DNA of 64,000 nt, from NCBI RefSeq assembly GCF_000819805.1, contig NZ_CDCE01000031.1, positions 124,001 through 188,000 on the forward strand. Reading direction: 5' to 3'. This document shows, piece after piece, positions 17,355 through 28,636 of the stretch. Position 1 is the stretch's first letter. Each line of letters opens with the position of its first letter. A program made the translations under genes and the position numbers. The notes under the pieces are model-generated. The model saw nothing but the letters and a program-made list of their open reading frames with translations. It had not been told where the DNA came from and made no database searches. Source of the stretch: Aeromonas diversa CDC 2478-85 (lineage in GTDB: Bacteria; Pseudomonadota; Gammaproteobacteria; Enterobacterales; Aeromonadaceae).

Positions 17355-18272
17355 TTACCGGCCGCGCAGCCAGCCGGCGAGCTGGTCGATGAGCTGGCGC
17401 GCCGCCGGGCTGATGGCAGCCAGCTGGAAGTAGCCATGGGTGACCCCGAGCTGGCGCTGGCAGGCGGCCTCGACCCCATGCTCTATCAGGGCGCGGTAGA
17501 GCGCCTCCCCTTCGTCCCGCAGGGGGTCAAACTCGGCGGTGAGGATCAGGGTCGGCGGCAGGGCTGGCAGTGCCGGATGGTGCAGGGGGCAGGCCTCGGG
17601 GTGGTCGGGCGCCACGGGGCCGAGGTAGGCGGCAAAGCCGCTTTGCAGCATGTCGGCTGTGATGAGGTAGTCCTCACCGAGGGTGCGGTAGCTGTCGCTG
17701 CGCCCGGCCGGGTCGAGCATGGGGTAGAGCAGGCACAGGGCAGAGGGCAGCCTGGCCCCCGCACTGGCGAGACGTAGGGCGGTGACCAGGGCCAGGTGGC
17801 CGCCGGCGCTGTCGCCGGCCAGGGCCAGACGCTCGGGGCTGCCGCCCCAGGTGGCCAGCGATCCCATGATGGCACGGGTCGCGGCCAGGGCGTCGTCGTG
17901 GGCGGCGGGGTAGGGGTGCTCAGGGGCGAGGCGGGTGTGCACGGCAAACACCAGGGCGCCGGCGCAGCGACAGAGCATACGCAGCTGGCGGTCGTGGGTG
18001 TCGAAGTCGCCGCTCACGAAACAGCCGCCGTGAAAGTAGATGAGTGCCGGCCGATCGAGCCCGGCCCCATCCGGTTGGTAGAGGCGCACCCGGCACTCAC
18101 CTTCCTGCCACTCCTGGATGGCGCCCACGTCCTCGACCTCACCGCCGAGGGGGGCGCTGGCCCGGTAACCGTCGCGGCGGGCCTGCCAGCTCTGCTCGCT
18201 GGCCTTGGGGCGACCGGCGGCGACAAACTCATCGACCATCTTGGCCAGGGCGGGTTCGAGAATAGGATTCAT
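17355..18272 (-). CDS. Alpha/beta hydrolase, hormone-sensitive-lipase-type esterase
   Basis: A 305-residue cytoplasmic carboxylesterase-like hydrolase with no signal peptide. The oxyanion motif is HGGCFVSGD (HGGG-type), the nucleophile elbow is GDSAGGHLAL, and the acid and base are probably Asp in EFDPLRDEG and His in VTHGYFQL. The whole triad is therefore present, with the usual length for this family. Short-chain esters are the usual substrates; the natural one is unknown. It is a single gene, with AGG about 8 bases before the ATG. Confidence 0.87.
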   Translation of the reverse strand: MNPILEPALAKMVDEFVAAGRPKASEQSWQARRDGYRASAPLGGEVEDVGAIQEWQEGECRVRLYQPDGAGLDRPALIYFHGGCFVSGDFDTHDRQLRMLCRCAGALVFAVHTRLAPEHPYPAAHDDALAATRAIMGSLATWGGSPERLALAGDSAGGHLALVTALRLASAGARLPSALCLLYPMLDPAGRSDSYRTLGEDYLITADMLQSGFAAYLGPVAPDHPEACPLHHPALPALPPTLILTAEFDPLRDEGEALYRALIEHGVEAACQRQLGVTHGYFQLAAISPAARQLIDQLAGWLRGR

Positions 18273-18477
18273 AACGTTGCCTGTATAAAAAAACAGTTAT
18301 TTTGCACCTTGGATACCAAATGGCAATGAATTTAGGGGAGGGGCCCACCATGCGGGGTCAATGAGCCCCGCGCAGGAGCGATGAGGGCAATCGTCGGAAG
18401 TGCGGCGGTTTGGTATGCCTTGCCCCCGTGTTTCCGGTAGAATCATCGCCGTTTTTTCAAACCGGTGAGGAGAGGGG

Positions 18478-19874
18478 ATGACGGTCCAGTTCCAGGCGTT
18501 TCACACAGTCGGTGCACTCGATGAAGAGCAGGTGTTGCTCAACTGGTCCGGCACCAATCCGTTGGCCCGGATCGAGCAGATTTACCGCCCCCGCAGCGAG
18601 ACCGAGTTGCAGCAGCGCCTGCGCGACGAGCCGGCGCGAGCCATTCGCCTGATCGGCTCCAGCCTCTCGTATGAGCCTATCCACAGCGTCTTTCATGACC
18701 CCCATGCCCTGTTGGTGGATCTCTGTCACCTGCAGGGGAAGGTGGCGCAAGATGAGCAGAGTGTGACCTATCGGGCCGGCACACCGGTCGATACCCTCTA
18801 TGCCGATCTCATCGCCATGGATCGCATGTTGCCTGCCTCACCGGGGGTGATCGGCATCCAGACCCTGGGCGGGGCGCTCAGCACCGGCACCCACGGCCAG
18901 GGGCTCGGGCAGTCTTCCCTGTGCGAGGCTGTGCTCGCCCTGCGGGTGCTGCTGGCGAGCGGAGAGATAGTCCGGATTGAGCGGGATGATCCCCGCTTCG
19001 GCGCCTTCGTGATGGGGCTCGGCTGCCTCGGCATCCTGCTCGAGGTGTGCCTGCGCACTGTGCCCAACCGCATCATGCGCTGCACCAAGTTCACCACAGA
19101 TTACGACTGGTTGTTTGAGCACAACGAACGGGTCAACCGCGAGCACGGCTTCGTCAAGAGTTGGTGGTTTGCCTGGACCGGGGAGAGCCATCTCTGGTTG
19201 GTCGATCCGGCCTCGGAGGAGGAGGTGGCCCGCTATCGGGCGGGGGGCAGCGAGGTACTGCCCCTTGGCGATGTCCTCGACTCGCGCATGAATGCCACCA
19301 TAGAGCAGACCCTCGGCAAGATGGCCCGGGACACCAAGGATCTGCAGCAGGCCGGCGAGCACTTCGAGACGGTGCGCCGCTTCAAGGATGCCACCAACCT
19401 GGTGGGCAACGTCTACCAGATCCTCTGCAAGGGGATCCCGGCGCCCCAGATCAACTGCGAGATCGCCGTTCCCCTGGATCGCATGCAAGAGGCCCTCACC
19501 CTGCTCAGCCAATGGCAGGAGGCCAATCCGGGGGTGCTGCACTATCCCTTCATCCTGCGCTGCTGTGGTGCCTCGCAGGCCTGGCTCAGCCCGGCCTATG
19601 GTCGCGAGGTGTGCTGGATTGGCTTCCTGGTCTATCTGGCGGCAGACGGCACCTTCGTCGGGGGATCCCTCGATCAGATGCACGAGCTGCAGCGTCTGCT
19701 CGCCCCCCTGGGTGGCTTGCCCCATTTCGGCAAGCACCTGGTCCCCTCCCTTTATGACTTTCCGGCCCGCCTGCCGCGCTGGCACGACTTCCAGGCCCTG
19801 CGCCGGGAGCTGGACCCGAGTGGCCGTCTACTCAATCCCTGGCTGCGCAACCTGTTTGAACCGGAGACCTCTTC

Positions 19875-19881
<7 letters not shown>
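18478..19881 (+). CDS. FAD-linked oxidase of the aldonolactone oxidase type
   Basis: A 467-residue flavoprotein of the vanillyl-alcohol-oxidase superfamily. An N-terminal FAD-binding domain (about residues 25-200) contains PGVIGIQTLGGALSTGTHGQG, and a C-terminal domain resembles D-arabinono-1,4-lactone/gulonolactone oxidases. Many ALO-type enzymes carry a GHS motif whose His binds FAD covalently. The corresponding place here reads IGSSLSYEP, so FAD is probably held non-covalently. GAGGAGAGGGG precedes the ATG. It overlaps the next gene by 7 bases, so the two are translationally linked. The substrate is unknown. Confidence 0.78.
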
Positions 19882-21005
<1,124 letters not shown>

Positions 21006-21020
21006 AGGGGGGGGGAGTGC

Positions 21021-22382
21021 ATGTCTGTGAGTGCGTTTGAACGCAAGGTGCTGCCGGGGCTCGCCGCCTTCGGCTTCTTCATGCAGGCGTTGGACTCCAC
21101 CATCCTCAACACGGCCCTGCCCACCATGGCCAGGGCGCTCGGCGAGAGCCCGGTGCAGATGCAGGCCGTGGTGATCGCCTACGTGCTGACCGTGGCCCTG
21201 CTTATTCCCGCCTCGGGTTGGCTGGCCGACCGTTTCGGCACGCGCATCGTCTATCTCTGGGCCATCGCCCTGTTCACCCTGGGCTCGCTCGCCTGTGCCC
21301 TGGCCTCGACCCTGTCGGCCCTGGTGGCGGCGCGGGTGCTGCAAGGGGTCGGCGGGGCGCTGCTGGTGCCGGTGGGGCGGCTGGCGGTGCTGCGGGTCTT
21401 TCAGGGCAGTGAGCTGCTGCGGGCCATGTCGTTCGTCACCATTCCGGGTCTGGTGGGGCCGCTCATCGGCCCGGCCCTCGGCGGCTGGCTGGTGGAGGTG
21501 GCGAGTTGGCACTGGGTATTTCTCATCAATCTGCCGGTGGGGCTGCTCGGGCTGCTGGTGTGCTGGCGTTTCATGCCGGATCTGCGTCAGGAGACGCGCG
21601 GCTTCGACTGGCAGGGATTCATCCTCTTCAGTCTGGGATTGGTACTGGCCTCCCTCGGTCTGCAGGGGATGGGAGAGCGCAGCTTCTCCCTCGGGATCTC
21701 ACTGCTGATGCTGCTCGGCGGCCTGGCGGCCATGGCCGGATACTGGCTCTATGCCGCCCGGGTCGAGCGCCCCCTGTTCGCCCTCTCCCTCTTTGCGACC
21801 CCCACCTTCGCCATCGGTATCCTCGGCAACCTGTTTGCGCGCCTCGGGAGCGGCGCCATGCCGTTTCTCACCCCGCTGTTTCTGCAGCTGGGGCTCGGCT
21901 TTGCTCCGAGCGTGGCAGGCATGACCATGATCCCCACCGTGCTCGGTGCCATCCTCACCAAGACGCTGGTCAATCGCCTCATCCCCCGCCTCGGTTTTCG
22001 CCGCATCCTCATCGGCAATACCCTGCTGCTGGGGGTCATGATGGGGGCCTTCTCTCTCATCGACAATGAGCTCCCCTACTGGGCGCTGCTCGGTTGGATG
22101 GGGCTGTTCGGTGCCGTCAACTCGCTGCAGTTTTCGGCCATGAACACCCTGACTCTCAAGGATCTCGGGTCCGAGCAGGCGAGTGGTGGCAACAGCCTGC
22201 TGTCGGTGGTGATGCAGCTGGCCATGAGCATGGGCATAGCGGTGGCCGCCAGCCTGCTGAGCCTGTTTCACCCCGAGGGGGGGCAGTGGCTGCCCACCTT
22301 CCATCTCACCTATCTCTGTGTCGGCCTGATGTCGATGCTGGCCGCCCTCATCTTCTATCAGCTGGATCAGACCCGGAACTGA
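21021..22382 (+). CDS. DHA2-type MFS exporter, MdtD-like
   Basis: A 453-residue, about 14-helix major facilitator transporter. It aligns by eye with E. coli MdtD along its length: [18 protein letters not shown] at the start, [34 protein letters not shown] and MNTLTLKDL near the end. MdtD has been associated with export of drugs and iron-chelating citrate, but the substrate is not settled. The gene begins 15 bases after the GTPase stop behind a purine-rich ribosome site. Its end overlaps the convergent chemoreceptor gene by 16 bases. Confidence 0.88.
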   Translation: MSVSAFERKVLPGLAAFGFFMQALDSTILNTALPTMARALGESPVQMQAVVIAYVLTVALLIPASGWLADRFGTRIVYLWAIALFTLGSLACALASTLSALVAARVLQGVGGALLVPVGRLAVLRVFQGSELLRAMSFVTIPGLVGPLIGPALGGWLVEVASWHWVFLINLPVGLLGLLVCWRFMPDLRQETRGFDWQGFILFSLGLVLASLGLQGMGERSFSLGISLLMLLGGLAAMAGYWLYAARVERPLFALSLFATPTFAIGILGNLFARLGSGAMPFLTPLFLQLGLGFAPSVAGMTMIPTVLGAILTKTLVNRLIPRLGFRRILIGNTLLLGVMMGAFSLIDNELPYWALLGWMGLFGAVNSLQFSAMNTLTLKDLGSEQASGGNSLLSVVMQLAMSMGIAVAASLLSLFHPEGGQWLPTFHLTYLCVGLMSMLAALIFYQLDQTRN

Positions 22383-24202
22383 TCCACGGCGCGGGCCAGC
22401 TTGCCGGTCTGCTCTTCGACCTGCAGGGTGGCCGCCAGGGACTCCTCGGCCTGGCCGCGCACCTGGTTGGCGATGTCGCGGATCATCACGGCGTTGCGGT
22501 TGATCTCGCTGGCCACCGAGCTCTGCTCTTCGACCGCGGTGGCGATCTGGGTGTTCATGTCGAGCACCGCCTCCATGCGTTCGGTGATCAGGCTGAGCTG
22601 TTCGCCCGCCAGGTTGGCGGCGGCGACGCTCTGCTCGCCATTGTCACGGCATTCGCCGATCTGGGCGACCATGCTGGCGGTGCGTGATTGCAGGCTGCCT
22701 ATGATGGTGGCGATCTCTGTGGTGCTCTGCTGGGTACGCATGGCGAGGCTGCGCACCTCGTCGGCGACCACGGCAAAACCGCGCCCCTGTTCCCCGGCCC
22801 GGGCCGCCTCGATGGCGGCGTTGAGGGCCAGCAGGTTGGTCTGCTCGGCAATGGCACGGATCACATCCAGCACGCTGCTGATGGTTTGGCTCTCGCTGGC
22901 GAGGGCTGCCCCCTCCTGGCTGGTGCCGACCAGTCGCTCAGAGAGCTGACGAATGGTCTGGCGGGTCTGTTGCACGCTGTCGCGTCCCTGTCCGGCTGCG
23001 TGGTGGGTGTCGCGAGCACTGGCGGCGGCGGTCTCAGTGTTGTCGGCGATGTTGGCGATGGTGGATTCCATCTCGGTGGCGGCGCTGGCCACCAGATCGC
23101 TCTCCTCGAGCTGTTTGAGCAGGGCGAGCTGGGTCTGCTCGGCCTGACGGCTCAGCATCCTGGTCTGGGATTCGAGATGGCTCACCGAGCCCTTCACCTG
23201 CTCGATGAGGGCGTGGAAGTGATCGAGCATGGTGTCAAAGTCGCGCCCCATGGCGGCCAGCTCGTCCTCTCCGCGCAGGCGGGCGCGCAGGGTCAGATCG
23301 CTGCTCTGGGTCACCCGGCGCATCACGCCGGCCAGCTGATCTATGCTCCCCATGATGCTGCGGCCCAGGCCGAGGTTGAGCAGCAGAGCCGTGAGAATGC
23401 CGGCGGCGCAGAGCAGGATGATCATCCACATCTGACGAGTGTGCTGGGCATCGGCATAGCGGGTCAGCTCCTCGAGCAGGGTGGCACTATAGCTGGCCAT
23501 CTGCTGCTCCTTCCCGGTCAGGCTGGCGCGCAGCCCCTCCTGGCCGGTCAGCCCCAGCTGCTGTTCGGCGGCGACCAGATCGCGAAAGTGCTGGCGATAG
23601 CGTGCCAGCAGGGCGGCCTGCTCGGGGGTCGCCGCAAGGGCCTCGGCCAGGGGGGCTGAGTCCTCCTCCAGCTTGGTCAGATAGCGCATGTCCCGGCGCA
23701 GCATGAAGTCTTTCTCGTTGCGGCGCAGTTGCAGCAGCATCACCTGGAGCTGGGGCTCGTTACGCTCCTTGAGGGAAGCCTCGAGCGCATGGGTGGCGGC
23801 CCTGAGCTGACCGTAGAGGCCGCTCTCCGGGGTGAGGCCCACCTTCTCCTGTTGCTGCTGAAGGTTGAGAAACTCCCCCTGATACTCGTCCAGCCCCTTA
23901 CCCAGGTTGGTCAGGTGGTTAGCGAGCTCTGCGGGCAGCACCTCGCCGAGGCGTGCCATGGTCTCGCGCGCCAGTTGGAGTTCGCGGGAAAATTCTTGAA
24001 CCAGCGCAGGATCCTTGCGCAGCAGATAGAGCTTCTCGTCGAGGGCCAGTTGGGTGCGCTGGGTATCCAGTTGCTGGGTCAGCCGCTTGGCGGTCGCGAG
24101 AGCTTCACTGCGTTCGGAGAAATAGAACAAACCACCCACCAGCAGCAGCTGGATCAGGGTGATGAGAAGGGCGGACCAAAGTAATTTCTGTCTGACACTC
24201 AT
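22367..24202 (-). CDS. Methyl-accepting chemotaxis protein
   Basis: A 611-residue transmembrane chemoreceptor. It has a helix at about 8-29, a long all-helical periplasmic region at about 30-270 (length and helicity suggest an HBM-type double four-helix bundle), a second helix at about 272-295, then HAMP and a cytoplasmic signalling domain. The hairpin tip shows [22 protein letters not shown] and [15 protein letters not shown], which binds CheA and CheW. The C-terminus ends in AVDQFRV without a CheR-docking pentapeptide. The ligand is unknown. HBM receptors often sense organic acids, but I cannot claim that here. Confidence 0.92.
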   Translation of the reverse strand: MSVRQKLLWSALLITLIQLLLVGGLFYFSERSEALATAKRLTQQLDTQRTQLALDEKLYLLRKDPALVQEFSRELQLARETMARLGEVLPAELANHLTNLGKGLDEYQGEFLNLQQQQEKVGLTPESGLYGQLRAATHALEASLKERNEPQLQVMLLQLRRNEKDFMLRRDMRYLTKLEEDSAPLAEALAATPEQAALLARYRQHFRDLVAAEQQLGLTGQEGLRASLTGKEQQMASYSATLLEELTRYADAQHTRQMWMIILLCAAGILTALLLNLGLGRSIMGSIDQLAGVMRRVTQSSDLTLRARLRGEDELAAMGRDFDTMLDHFHALIEQVKGSVSHLESQTRMLSRQAEQTQLALLKQLEESDLVASAATEMESTIANIADNTETAAASARDTHHAAGQGRDSVQQTRQTIRQLSERLVGTSQEGAALASESQTISSVLDVIRAIAEQTNLLALNAAIEAARAGEQGRGFAVVADEVRSLAMRTQQSTTEIATIIGSLQSRTASMVAQIGECRDNGEQSVAAANLAGEQLSLITERMEAVLDMNTQIATAVEEQSSVASEINRNAVMIRDIANQVRGQAEESLAATLQVEEQTGKLARAVDQFRV

Positions 24203-24276
24203 TACAGCCTCACAACGACGGGGGGTCTCTATTGCTATCGACCTGTTCAGAAATTACTTTAATAAAATCTTTATTA

Positions 24277-24804
24277 TCAATAGGTTATTGATTCACCACT
24301 CGGTTCAGATGAGGCCTGTGACCAGCTGAAATCGACGGGCTGCAGCCGCTGGCTCTGCTTGTCATAGGCGGCCCACAGGGCGCCATAGCTCTGGCCTGTG
24401 ACAGGATGGCGACGCCGGGGGGCCAGCTCGGCTAGGGGCCAGAGTACGAAGGCGTTGGTCAGGATCTCGGCACGCGGCAGGCTAACCGGCTCGGCACAGA
24501 CCAGATCGTCGTAGAGCAGCAGGTCGAGATCCAGGGTGCGTGGCGCAAACTTCTTGGCATCGACGGCGCGGCCGTGGGCAAACTCAAGTTCGCGCAGATC
24601 CCGGGTGACCCGGGGGAGGGGGTGATCGGTATCGGCGCCGACCACCAGGTTGTAGAAGGGGCTGCCGGCAAAACCGACCGCCTCGCTCTCGAAGACCCGT
24701 GAGACCTCTAGCGGGCCATAGAGACGGAGCAGGGCGTCGAGACCGGCACGAATGTGCTGCTCCCTGTCTATGTTAGAGCCGAGGCTGATATAGATGCGCG
24801 CCAT
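24277..24804 (-). CDS. folK: 2-amino-4-hydroxy-6-hydroxymethyldihydropteridine pyrophosphokinase
   Basis: FolK transfers pyrophosphate from ATP to 6-hydroxymethyl-dihydropterin in folate synthesis. The 175-residue protein starts MARIYISLGSNI and has RTLDLDLLLYDD near residue 95 with the Mg-binding aspartates, both typical. The ATG at 24804 shares a base with the folB stop (TAATG), so coupling is likely; upstream in-frame codons lie inside folB. It acts directly after FolB in the pathway. Confidence 0.94.
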   Translation of the reverse strand: MARIYISLGSNIDREQHIRAGLDALLRLYGPLEVSRVFESEAVGFAGSPFYNLVVGADTDHPLPRVTRDLRELEFAHGRAVDAKKFAPRTLDLDLLLYDDLVCAEPVSLPRAEILTNAFVLWPLAELAPRRRHPVTGQSYGALWAAYDKQSQRLQPVDFSWSQASSEPSGESITY

Positions 24805-25175
24805 TACTGCTCGCTTGGTCCGGGCTGCTGATGGCGCAGGATCTCGACGCCGACACCGGCTGCGTTGGGGACGGCGCCGGGTTTGGTCAGGGTGACACGG
24901 ACCCACTGCACCCGGTTATCGGTCAGCACCAGGGTGGCGACCTGCTCGGCCATGGTCTCGACCAGTTCCACCACAGTCGTGCTCATGTGGCGAGTGATGC
25001 GTTCGCTCAGGGTCGCATAGTCGAGCGCCTGGTGAATGTCATCACCGGCGGCGGCCGGGCGGTTGTTGAACCCCATCTCGAGATCCACGATCAGCTTGCG
25101 GCGGATCCCCTTCTCCCACTGGTAAACGCCAATGGTAGACAAAACCTCCAGACCGCGAATAAACACCTTGTCCAT
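24804..25175 (-). CDS. folB: Dihydroneopterin aldolase
   Basis: FolB cleaves 7,8-dihydroneopterin to 6-hydroxymethyl-dihydropterin and glycolaldehyde. The 123-residue length fits the family. It shows GVYQWEKGIRRKLIVDLEM near the start, the DYATL segment near residue 52, ELVETMAEQVA near 68 and the active-site lysine in TLTKPGAVP near 100. It is first in a folB-folK operon and divergent from plsY, a very common gammaproteobacterial arrangement. Confidence 0.94.
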   Translation of the reverse strand: MDKVFIRGLEVLSTIGVYQWEKGIRRKLIVDLEMGFNNRPAAAGDDIHQALDYATLSERITRHMSTTVVELVETMAEQVATLVLTDNRVQWVRVTLTKPGAVPNAAGVGVEILRHQQPGPSEQ

Positions 25176-25323
25176 AGCACTACTTCTTCTTTACTCTTGG
25201 GTTATTGCAAGCATCAGGATGCTGGCAGCGGCAGACCTTCTGCCGCGGGGCACACAGGGATGAACCGTGCGCCACAGGGAGCCCGCATTCTACTCCATTC
25301 ACCGCTAGGTAAGAACGACCAAG

Positions 25324-25938
25324 ATGACGGCCCTGACGTTTTTGATGATTGTTCTGGCGTATCTGGGAGGCTCACTCTCCAGTGCCGTGCTGATCTCCCG
25401 CGCCTGTGGCCTGCCTGACCCCCGCGACTATGGCTCGCACAATCCCGGCGCCACCAATGTACTGCGGCTCGGTGGACGCGGTGCCGCCGCCGCCGTGCTG
25501 GTGCTCGATATCCTCAAGGGGTTGATCCCCGTCTATCTCTCCTGGTTTCTCGGCATTACCCCCCTCTTCCTCGGCTTTATCGGGGTGGCCGCCTGCCTCG
25601 GACACATGTACCCCGTGTTCTTTCGCTTTCGTGGTGGCAAGGGGGTGGCGACGGCGCTCGGTACCATGCTTCCCATCGGCTTCACCATGGGGGGGCTGGT
25701 GATCGGTTGCTGGCTGTTGGTGTTGCTCGTCAGCGGTTACTCTTCCCTGGCCTCCATCATCACTGTCCTGCTCACCCCTGTGTTCACCTATCTGCTCAAA
25801 CCCGAGTACACCCTGCCGGTCTCGCTGCTCTCCTGTCTTATCCTGATCCGCCACCACGAGAATGTGGCGCGCCTGATGCGGGGCGAAGAGCCCAGGGTGT
25901 GGCGCCGCTGCACTCCTCGAAAAGACACAACTGATTAA
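25324..25938 (+). CDS. plsY: Glycerol-3-phosphate acyltransferase PlsY
   Basis: PlsY is an inner-membrane enzyme that acylates glycerol-3-phosphate using acyl-phosphate in phospholipid synthesis. The 204-residue protein has about five membrane segments and the three conserved cytoplasmic motifs: [11 protein letters not shown] near residue 40, [20 protein letters not shown] near 95-115, and a later basic segment near 180 (RHHENVARL). It is divergent from folB. Confidence 0.95.
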   Translation: MTALTFLMIVLAYLGGSLSSAVLISRACGLPDPRDYGSHNPGATNVLRLGGRGAAAAVLVLDILKGLIPVYLSWFLGITPLFLGFIGVAACLGHMYPVFFRFRGGKGVATALGTMLPIGFTMGGLVIGCWLLVLLVSGYSSLASIITVLLTPVFTYLLKPEYTLPVSLLSCLILIRHHENVARLMRGEEPRVWRRCTPRKDTTD

Positions 25939-25993
25939 AATCGGGTCCGGTGGATAAAAAAGAGACGAACGAGACGAAAACTGAAATTTCCCG

Positions 25994-26022
25994 TTGACCC
26001 GCCGAACCAAAATCCGTTTAAT
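25994..26022 (+). promoter_or_regulatory. Promoter of the tRNA Phe-Thr-Phe-Asn operon
   Basis: TTGACC (25994-25999), a 17-base spacer and TTTAAT (26017-26022), followed by a GC-rich discriminator (AGCGGCC). The first tRNA begins 10 bases later. Such discriminators are typical of stringently controlled stable-RNA promoters. Confidence 0.78.
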
Positions 26023-26031
26023 AGCGGCCAC

Positions 26032-26107
26032 GCCCAGATAGCTCAGTCGGTAGAGCAGGGGATTGAAAATCCCCGTGTCGGCGGTTCGATTCCGTCTCTG
26101 GGCACCA
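26032..26107 (+). tRNA. tRNA-Phe (GAA), copy 1
   Basis: A 76-base cloverleaf with anticodon GAA in ATTGAAAAT, D-loop AGCTCAGTCGGTAGAGC, TTCGATT in the T-loop, and encoded CCA. The acceptor stem is GCCCAGA/TCTGGGC. Confidence 0.97.
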
Positions 26108-26160
26108 CTTTAAAGTGGTGAAGCAGAAAAATCTGTTTTGCACACAAAGGCTTAACGTGT

Positions 26161-26236
<76 letters not shown>

Positions 26237-26239
26237 TTT

Positions 26240-26315
26240 GCCCAGATAGCTCAGTCGGTAGAGCAGGGGATTGAAAATCCCCGTGTCGGCGGTTCGATTC
26301 CGTCTCTGGGCACCA
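26240..26315 (+). tRNA. tRNA-Phe (GAA), copy 2
   Basis: Identical by eye to the copy at 26032, including the first bases after CCA (CTTTAAA), which suggests tandem duplication of the unit. It starts only three bases after the tRNA-Thr CCA. Confidence 0.97.
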
Positions 26316-26346
26316 CTTTAAACAGCTTGGCTGTAGAAAGGTTTGT

Positions 26347-26422
26347 TCCTCCGTAGTTCAGTCGGTAGAACGGCGGACTGTTAATCCGTATGTCACTGGT
26401 TCGAGTCCAGTCGGAGGAGCCA
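26347..26422 (+). tRNA. tRNA-Asn (GTT)
   Basis: A 76-base cloverleaf with anticodon GTT in CTGTTAAT, acceptor stem TCCTCCG/CGGAGGA, and encoded CCA. It is the last gene of the tRNA operon and is followed by a strong terminator. Confidence 0.97.
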
Positions 26423-26428
26423 TATAAG

Positions 26429-26458
26429 AAGCCCCTGTCGCAAGACAGGGGCTTTTTT
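26429..26458 (+). terminator. Terminator of the tRNA Phe-Thr-Phe-Asn operon
   Basis: An 11-bp stem AAGCCCCTGTC / GACAGGGGCTT with a GCAA tetraloop, followed by a T-run. Confidence 0.93.
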
Positions 26459-26506
26459 CATTTCATCACAACAACAAAACAATCACCGCTCAGAGACAGG
26501 ACAGAC

Positions 26507-27682
26507 ATGGATAATCAAGCCGTCACCGAATCCCGGGAGATTCGCCACACTTCACTGCGACGCTGGCTCGAGCCGGTGCTGGTGCTGACCATTTTGGGCA
26601 GCCTGTTTGGTTACCTTGGTAGCCAGATGGGGCTCTCCGCCATGGTCAACACCCTGTTCAACACGGCCCACCAGCTGTTGCTCAATACGGTGCTCTTTAT
26701 CATGGGGATCACGGTTCTCTCGGGGGCGCTCAGCCAACTGCTCAGCGAGTTTGGCGTGATCCGTCTGCTCGAGGTGCTGCTGGCCCCCCTGATGAAGCCG
26801 GTGTTCCGCTTGCCCGGTCGCACCGCGCTGGCGGCCCTGATGACCTTCTTCTCCGACAACCCGGCGGTCATCAGCCTCGCCAGGGACAGCCGCTTTCGCA
26901 AGGGCTTCACCCCCTGGCAGCTGGTGTCGCTGACCAACTTCGGTACCGCCTTCGGCATGGGGCTTATCGTGGTCACCTTCATGGCTACCCTGCAACTGGG
27001 GGACGGCGGTTCGACCGTCAAGGCTGCCATGATTGGTCTGCTCGGAGCCCTGATTGGCTCGGTTGTCTCGACGCGCCTGATGCAGCGAATGATCCGCCCC
27101 CTGGTGGGAGAGACGCCGGTTGACGACGGCGCCGTCTCCCAAGGCCCCAAGCCGGGTCTCTCTCATGAGCAGGCGCCGACCTGGCTGCGGGTGCTCAACT
27201 CCCTGCTCGACGGGGGCAAGTCCGGGGTCGAGCTGGGGATGGCGGTGATCCCCGGGGTGCTCATCATCAGCACCTTCGTCATGCTGCTCACCTTCGGCCC
27301 GGGTGACAAGGGCTACACCGGCGAGGCCTTCCAGGGGGTCGCCCTGCTGCCGGTGCTGGCGGCCAAGGTCGGTTGGCTGTTTGAGCTGCTGTTCGGTTTC
27401 ACCCAGCCCGAGCTGGTTGCCTTCCCGGTGACGTCCCTCGGCGCCGTGGGGGCGGCCATGTCCCTGGTGCCGCCCTTTATCGCCAAGGGTTGGATCGGTG
27501 GCAACGAGATCGCCGTCTTCACCGCCATGGGGATGTGCTGGAGCGGATTTTTGAGCACCCATACGGCCATGCTCGATGCCCTCGGCTATCGACACCTTAC
27601 CTCGCGAGCCATCGTCGCCCACACCCTGGGCGGGCTCAGTGCCGGCATAGCGGCGCATCAGCTGTTCGCTCTGTTGGGGTGA
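26507..27682 (+). CDS. Nucleoside-recognition (GATE) domain inner-membrane protein
   Basis: A 391-residue polytopic membrane protein with about nine hydrophobic segments. I place it in the GATE/nucleoside-recognition family (YjiH/CD0519-like). The evidence is the central LTFFSDNPAVISL-type segment with SLTNFGTAFGMGLIVVTF (residues about 120-165) and the C-terminal half with FGFTQPELVAFPVTSLGAVG. The ATG at 26507 has AGGA 5 bases upstream; the longer frame would run back into the tRNA-Asn gene and its terminator. The transported compound is unknown. It is a single gene ending in its own terminator. Confidence 0.72.
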   Translation: MDNQAVTESREIRHTSLRRWLEPVLVLTILGSLFGYLGSQMGLSAMVNTLFNTAHQLLLNTVLFIMGITVLSGALSQLLSEFGVIRLLEVLLAPLMKPVFRLPGRTALAALMTFFSDNPAVISLARDSRFRKGFTPWQLVSLTNFGTAFGMGLIVVTFMATLQLGDGGSTVKAAMIGLLGALIGSVVSTRLMQRMIRPLVGETPVDDGAVSQGPKPGLSHEQAPTWLRVLNSLLDGGKSGVELGMAVIPGVLIISTFVMLLTFGPGDKGYTGEAFQGVALLPVLAAKVGWLFELLFGFTQPELVAFPVTSLGAVGAAMSLVPPFIAKGWIGGNEIAVFTAMGMCWSGFLSTHTAMLDALGYRHLTSRAIVAHTLGGLSAGIAAHQLFALLG

Positions 27683-27699
27683 GTCTGGGTTGAAAATAA

Positions 27700-27724
27700 C
27701 AAGAGGCGCTGCGGCGCCTCTTTG
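27700..27724 (+). terminator. Terminator after the GATE protein gene
   Basis: Stem AAGAGGCGC / GCGCCTCTT with a short loop, followed by T. It lies 18 bases after the stop codon. Confidence 0.8.
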
Positions 27725-27822
27725 CATTTCTGTCATTCATGCCATCAGCCCTGTGCTTTCCTTACCTATATGGCTGCTGCGTCGTGGCAAGGGCCGACTG
27801 GCCTCTGGCAGGAGAGGGGAGC

Positions 27823-28596
27823 ATGAAAACAGGTGTGTGTGGGGCCATGTTGCTGGCCGGGTCGCTCTGGGCGGCCGAGCCACCGGTGCAGATCTGCCTC
27901 GGTGATGGCAACGAGTGGGCGCCCTTTACCTATTGGGAGCGCAGCAATGGTGAGCCGGATCGCACGCGTCTGACCGGCATCGCCAGCGGTCTGGTACTCG
28001 AGGCCCTGCGCCAGAGCGGGTTCGACTATCGCATCAGCTATCTGCCCTGGGCCAGGGTGCAGCAGGAGCTCAAGGAGTTTGCCCGCAACCGGGAGTGCGA
28101 ACTGACCTGGGATGCCAGTTACAAGGCCGAGCGCGCCGAATTCGCCCTCTACAGTGTCCCTCTCTACCAGACCCGCCTCGGTCTCTTCTATCTGGGGCGG
28201 CGTTTCCCCGAGGGGCCCGACATGCAGACGGTGCAGCGCTCCCGGGTGTGCGGCGTCGTGGGTTACAACTACACCCCCTATGAGTTGCAGCAGGAGGTGC
28301 GTCTGGTGCGCCAGATCCAGCAGGTGCTGGACATGATGGAGCGCGAGCGCTGCGACTTCTTCCCAAGCGAGATAGAGCCGCTGCTCGGCGGCTTGCAACT
28401 TGGCATCTATCACAGCCAGGGCGAGCTACAGACCCTGGCGATACCGCGCAGCAAGCGTTTCTATCTGCTGGTGAGCAAGGGCTCACCGCGGGCCGATGCC
28501 CTGCTTAACCGACTCAATCAGGCGTTGATCCGTTTCGACGAGGAGGGCTACAGCGCGACGCAGTTTCGCCGCTTCCTGCCCAAGGCGCAGCCATAA
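27823..28596 (+). CDS. Periplasmic solute-binding protein, family 3 type
   Basis: A 257-residue secreted protein. MKTGVCGAMLLAGSLWAAE looks like a Sec signal peptide cleaved after AWA/AEP. The mature part has the periplasmic-binding fold of amino-acid-binding family 3 (EWAPFTYWE near residue 32, LVLEALRQSGFDYRISYLPWAR near 65, then GVVGYNYTPYEL near 150). I chose the ATG at 27823 because GAGGGGA precedes it and the signal peptide then begins correctly; the upstream ATG at 27739 does not fit. No permease or ATPase genes are adjacent, so it may serve a distant transporter or a sensor. Confidence 0.8.
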   Translation: MKTGVCGAMLLAGSLWAAEPPVQICLGDGNEWAPFTYWERSNGEPDRTRLTGIASGLVLEALRQSGFDYRISYLPWARVQQELKEFARNRECELTWDASYKAERAEFALYSVPLYQTRLGLFYLGRRFPEGPDMQTVQRSRVCGVVGYNYTPYELQQEVRLVRQIQQVLDMMERERCDFFPSEIEPLLGGLQLGIYHSQGELQTLAIPRSKRFYLLVSKGSPRADALLNRLNQALIRFDEEGYSATQFRRFLPKAQP

Positions 28597-28599
28597 AAA

Positions 28600-28623
28600 A
28601 ACCGGGCCAGGGGCCCGGTTTGT
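28600..28623. terminator. Bidirectional terminator between the binding protein and frdD
   Basis: A perfect stem AACCGGGCC / GGCCCGGTT with A-run on one side and T-run on the other, between convergent genes. It can serve both. Confidence 0.85.
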
Positions 28624-28636
28624 CATCGCACTGGGG

